Source: Agromyces sp. H17E-10
GTDB taxonomy: Bacteria; Actinomycetota; Actinomycetes; Actinomycetales; Microbacteriaceae
Length of the DNA: 64,000 nucleotides
Reading direction: 5' to 3'
Assembly: GCF_022919715.1 (NCBI RefSeq)
Contig: NZ_CP095042.1
Span: 1,736,001-1,800,000 of the forward strand
Part shown: positions 62,601-64,000 of the stretch, piece after piece
Position numbering within the stretch: position 1 is the first letter of the stretch
Layout of the letters: every line of letters starts with the position of its first letter
Program-made: the position numbers and the translations under genes
The notes under the pieces: generated by a model
What the model was told of the DNA's origin: nothing
Database searches by the model: none
The model's input: the letters and a program-made list of their open reading frames with translations, nothing else

Positions 62601-62602
62601 AT
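56630..62602 (-). CDS. Giant membrane-anchored Ig-like/cadherin-like and FN3 surface protein
   Basis: 1990 residues. One N-terminal helix (GAIIGAIAGVAAVATVVTLAVTA) anchors it with the bulk outside. Residues about 30-430 form a propeller-like region of short repeats. Then come a series of Ig-like domains of the Big_9/cadherin-like type (PVAVADSFGVRAGQQVELPVLYNDHDPN; IAMPDTVTMRAGELISIPVTDNDVSP), followed by FN3-like domains. The end is a (PT)n tail. There is no LPXTG or C-terminal helix. Start ATG 62602 overlaps the kinase stop (TGATG), implying coupled expression. Confidence 0.85.
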   Translation of the reverse strand: MARRRGAIIGAIAGVAAVATVVTLAVTANGYEAQEVPQLETSIWVTRDAGQYARVNTDLAEIDLVRDVDDPSTIVQSGSTAAIFSQGLRQRWSIDPADPVDLVSEDGGGSVPTPTGTRDVVTAGDWIAYRTDTGTVHAGRVDGDDAFPVDPYAEERGDGGDDETYAATAVGVSPAGLIAMYSGREAAVRLYDASTGEFTGGEVAVPEPPAADARLELAVLGERWVMLDPAAGRVWIAGRDAPVDLDVAADARLQQGSGPEASVHVADSAGLVELPLDGGDADRIVDATGAPAQPILVGDELVAAWLSTDGGSVWTSDGGEPVPLEVPQGTAGGDGPQSLTPVLRGNGDRAVLNETSSGLVWTVPDGRLVPLAQWELDDEIEDRVGTEEVEDLARQEPPVAVADSFGVRAGQQVELPVLYNDHDPNAKDVLTVDPASITGGLADPAFGELALTANDQTPTVRVRAKSGSTTFTYAVTDGAASSAPVTVTLTVVPGDVNSAPVWCGVDDCLQTWPEPQLMPGGTALVSVLPGWVDPEGDPFVLADAQPVDPSAPVSVVPMADGRVAIRHTDPNAAAEKVQVRLTVADVNGAATEATLDVRVTTNASLEVAPVAVTAGAAETAIVDIAEHVSGGSGSIRLLDAVPTAAAASAGLAVVPNAAAGEVELTAEKPGAYLATFTVQDLVTRAEQTATIRMTVAAPGAPTALAPMTAFVRAGEDTMVDVLGAAQNTSGRVLVVTGAVSATPELGVGVVAQSQVRVTGVTRNGEPGLVGRAKVTVSDGAGATATGDLSVFLVAPSAGLSPIAMPDTVTMRAGELISIPVTDNDVSPRAEALVVHPEVTSSGADGELAFASGDDVRYLAPKTPGTYELGYAVGLAQAPERLDHSTVTVTVLPDGANRAPQPHPLVARVLSGQSVRIPVPSTGMDPDGDRTVLVGVAQPKAGLGIATISAEGDAIVYTAPENGTGDGQPSFEYTVRDASGSEGEGRVRVGVLTAAVTDAAPVTFSDYVRVQQSAPTPVTVEPAGNDLDPAQGELELVGVVPNAPEGSPEYDRLAELIDSSTDPAAGRVVLHPGDVAGSNSYRYTVRSAKTSSTAEGLIVVKVTEGESPDAPVVADTVVTARSRADLPKDGLDVVAGHVTWASGDLSALQLELWGKAPSGYRVDGHRIVGPLPDDGALVPFRVHGTDRAGRDAEAFGFLVVPAADDLRVQLRGDLDEIEVKEDQKVAFDVRELLDLAPDDSVDVGTDGYTVQRANASCRPASGGSAEYAAGRDAPWSDHCLVPVRLDGQQSWSWVGVPISIVPRDPQAILSAVSRTVAPGAAESVKLYDEMTTWEGGREGDRSKLDYSVSYSGSAFTVEQKGDTVSFEAHADARPGTRETATVGISAFGGLTSAITLVVGQAPPDTPRGAVFTQQCSVGDGASCTIAVVGVSGEYDPFAGKTGAGLKLAGLSAGANSCQVASIRAVDDRSVTVTWPSGKNAFGGECVVPFTVTDAQGRSGDGRLTVDLLGLPQAPASVSTADYTANSVTLEVSLGEALRAHPDVTGIEILEGERTVRADCKPGAPGVWWCTVGGLTPGERHRYAARAVNSVGASTPTSPVETWSYQAPVISSAVPAVVYREGTTAPNAGVVELRISAERDARSFRVRETGQVIDRRGATTTAELTLAPGPQMLTLVPISIYEPPTGRGGNEGGNFVVPVTVAGSPILSPNGIAAAAASNTSILVTGVGLDANHSARASELVYLAWQRGDASCRADGDGGLQTSGAEVVSSSSTIAGLQDSQRYYVKACASNGFGVVETETVRADTIHDVDPPSGTLTYTVATAPAGSGDHFEYRLSQAPVVETSKGFTPYFYLYGDWHEDFQLQTWGLPGDVKVKTCKRSWWDTKCSGEVAVIATTAPTEVTVDFAAGCIPSQDELGVTVSEAARGSYEIRNWRQTDPTNAPLAVAYDLVFTGDFVKLEPIPRSGELCPPPEPTPTPTPTPTPTPTPPAPAG
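56645..56700. repeat. Hexanucleotide microsatellite encoding the Pro-Thr tail
   Basis: Tandem copies of a GGGGTCGGCGTC-like unit encode the (PT)n end of the surface protein on the minus strand. Units change only at third positions (GGC/GTG/GGT), which keeps the reading frame. Replication slippage could vary tail length. Confidence 0.7.
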
Positions 62603-63741
62603 CAGATCAGTCCCGACATGACGAGGCCGGCGGCGGCGAGCGCGATCACGACGACCGCGGAGCCGACGCCGATGAGCACGGGCTTCCACGCCCCGCCGCG
62701 CGCCCTGGCGGGTGCGAGCCCGCCGTCGTCGATGCGGGGTCCGGCGGGGCGGGCCGCGGCCGTCGCCGCGGCACGGCTCGCGCGACGCGAGTCGGGGTTC
62801 ACGGTCGTCACGACCGGGCCTCGCTCCGCGGCATCCGTGAAATCGAGCGGGGCCGCGGCCGCCCACTCGGGTGAGGCGACCTCGAGGCTCGTGGGCGCGA
62901 CGCCGAGCTCGTACTGCGCCCAGCGCAGCGCCTCGCCGAATTCGGCCATCGAGCCGTACCGGCGCGCGGGGTCGCGCTGCATCGCCGTCGAGAGCACGGT
63001 GTCGATGCGGGCCGGCACGCCGCGCGGGGCGAGCGGGGTGTACTTCGCGCCGAGCACGCGCCGCGACAGCTGGTCGACGGTGTTGCGGCTGCGATCGGGC
63101 AGCTCGAACGGGCTGTGGCCGGCGAGCAGGGTGTAGAGGGTGGCGCCGAGACTCCAGATCTCGGTGGCCACGGTGCCCGTGGTGCGTTCGCCGAGCACCT
63201 CGGGCGCGCTCCACGGGATCGACATCGCGAACGTGTCGCCGGCGCCGCCGTCGCCGATCGTGCCGGCGATGCCGAAGTCGGCCAGCACGGGCGCGCCGAG
63301 CGAGTTGACGAGCAGGTTCGACGGCTTGATGTCGCGGTGCAGGAGGCCCGAGCGGTGCGCGGTCTCGAGGGCGCCGGCCATGCGGACGCCGATGTCGAGC
63401 ACCTCGCCGACCGGCATCGGACCGCGCTTCGACCGGGCGCCGAGCGACTCGGGGCAGTACTCCATGACGAAGTAGGGCCGCCCGTCGGCCGAGATCGACG
63501 CCTGGTAGATCGTCACGATCGACGGGTGCGCGCTCAGCCGGGCCATCGAGTCGGCCTCGACCGTGAACGCGCGGCGGGCCTCGGGGTCGACGACGTCGAC
63601 GAGCAGCACCTTGACCGCGGTGACGCGGCGGGGCAGGTCCTGTTCGTAGAGGAACACGTCGGCGAACCCGCCCGTGCCGAGCGGGCGGACGTAGCTGTAG
63701 CCCGACAGGACCGGGGGTGCCGAGGGCAGGCGTTTGGCCAC
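62602..63741 (-). CDS. Membrane-anchored Ser/Thr protein kinase (PknB-like, no PASTA)
   Basis: 379 residues. Gly loop LGTGGFADVFLYEQ, ATP lysine VTAVKVLL, catalytic loop LLHRDIKPSNLLV, DFG in LADFGIAGTIG and APE-like SAPEVLGERT are all intact. A short juxtamembrane region leads to one C-terminal helix (VLIGVGSAVVVIALAAAGLVMSG) with only a few residues outside, so the kinase has no sensor domain. GTG 63741 is chosen for GGCAGGAGGGG ten bases upstream. It heads the cluster and overlaps the giant protein gene. Confidence 0.9.
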   Translation of the reverse strand: MAKRLPSAPPVLSGYSYVRPLGTGGFADVFLYEQDLPRRVTAVKVLLVDVVDPEARRAFTVEADSMARLSAHPSIVTIYQASISADGRPYFVMEYCPESLGARSKRGPMPVGEVLDIGVRMAGALETAHRSGLLHRDIKPSNLLVNSLGAPVLADFGIAGTIGDGGAGDTFAMSIPWSAPEVLGERTTGTVATEIWSLGATLYTLLAGHSPFELPDRSRNTVDQLSRRVLGAKYTPLAPRGVPARIDTVLSTAMQRDPARRYGSMAEFGEALRWAQYELGVAPTSLEVASPEWAAAAPLDFTDAAERGPVVTTVNPDSRRASRAAATAAARPAGPRIDDGGLAPARARGGAWKPVLIGVGSAVVVIALAAAGLVMSGLI

Positions 63742-63946
63742 GAGCTGCGCCCCTCCTGCCGGCTGTTCGGGTCGCCGGCGGGGCCGGTCGGGTTCGGGTG
63801 ACGGATGCCTCGCCGGAACCGTCGGCGAAGGCGAACTCCCCCGAGCGGCGGCGCGGCGAAGCCGCGGCATCCGGGGGACATCCTAAACGAGGCCGGTCGT
63901 GCCGCCGAATCGGCCGCCGGCCCGGATGGCGGGGCTGCGGTGCCGG

Positions 63947-64000
63947 TCAGTCGCCGGCGGCGTCGGCCGGGTCGTCGAGGGGGGTCAGCCGCAGCCGGTC
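63947..64000 (-). CDS. C-terminal end of an unidentified protein (cut by window edge)
   Basis: A TGA (complement of 63947-63949) is preceded by 17 sense codons to the window edge (DRLRLTPLDDPADAAGD). The 205-bp gap to the kinase start contains a GC-rich stretch and no other clear signal. Too short to identify; it could be chance. Confidence 0.35.
   Translation of the reverse strand, partial: DRLRLTPLDDPADAAGD

Noticed and set aside
59897..63136. Plus-strand open frame of about 1080 codons opposite the giant surface protein and kinase
   Set aside because: Antisense shadow in high-GC sequence; the minus-strand proteins show coherent domains.
62602..63870. Longer kinase starting 43 codons upstream
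   Set aside because: The added segment is Arg/Pro-rich low complexity and the GTG at 63741 has a strong Shine-Dalgarno sequence.
1..64000. CRISPR array, prophage or insertion sequence
   Set aside because: The repeats seen are isolated inverted repeats or a short four-unit tandem; no cas, integrase, transposase or phage structural gene was recognised.

Overview
This window is a very GC-rich stretch of actinobacterial chromosome. DUF222/HNH endonuclease, SufU, bifunctional PutA, a prp (methylcitrate) operon, the many genes that begin 6-7 bases after a TANNNT box, and REP-like inverted repeats at gene ends all fit the Microbacteriaceae, for example Agromyces or a relative. That placement is inference from general knowledge, not a search result. 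I see no rRNA, tRNA, CRISPR array, integrase or transposase, and no gene-free stretch longer than about 250 bases. Both window edges cut genes: an amidohydrolase on the left and an unidentified minus-strand gene on the right.

Layout. 1-5.4 kb: amidohydrolase with divergent TetR regulator, a small Lrp regulator, an ECF sigma factor followed by two tandemly duplicated membrane proteins (probable anti-sigma/sensor), and a YtrA-like GntR. 5.4-9.3 kb: RimK-type glutamate ligase and a retropepsin-like RimK-associated protease read divergently, then a small unknown and a secreted VCBS-type protein. 9.4-14.1 kb: bifunctional proline catabolic PutA and a LysR regulator. 14.2-15.4 kb: two META-domain lipoproteins. 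15.4-18.4 kb: WYL regulator and DrrAB-like ABC exporter. 18.5-28.6 kb: mixed metabolic and regulatory genes (carotenoid-desaturase-like oxidoreductase, DoxX/HxlR pair, SRPBCC, AI-2E family exporter, kinase-like P-loop protein, MFS/TetR pair, thioesterase, M24 peptidase, DHFR-like reductase).

28.6-33 kb is a methylcitrate (propionate) operon, GntR-prpD-prpB-prpC, on the minus strand. 33-34.8 kb holds sufS-sufU; sufS carries an apparent one-base frameshift near its N-terminus. 34.9-48.5 kb is again mixed: HIBYL-CoA hydrolase, ArsR, LysE, PEBP, TrhO, TetR plus FAD monooxygenase, LssY_C membrane protein, PEP-mutase-like lyase, a second ABC-2 exporter with a winged-helix protein, DUF222-HNH with a LexA-like box, and DUF1304.

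48.6-63.7 kb is the most interesting region: a tightly overlapping minus-strand cluster. It runs Ser/Thr kinase - 1990-aa membrane-anchored Ig-like/FN3 surface protein - MoxR ATPase - DUF58 - transglutaminase-fold membrane protein that has lost the expected catalytic Cys and His - DUF5684+FHA protein - PP2C phosphatase - a small membrane protein with repeated Asp-Ala-Thr motifs. Kinase, phosphatase, FHA reader, repeated acidic-Thr motifs and a giant extracellular protein together suggest a phosphorylation-controlled envelope system.

Window-wide signals: (i) REP-like inverted repeats whose outer GGTTGAG supplies the stop codon of six genes; (ii) strong over-representation of GGATGCCTC/GAGGCATCC; (iii) about 20 genes with leaderless-type promoters; (iv) clear inverted-repeat operators in several divergent regulator/target gaps.
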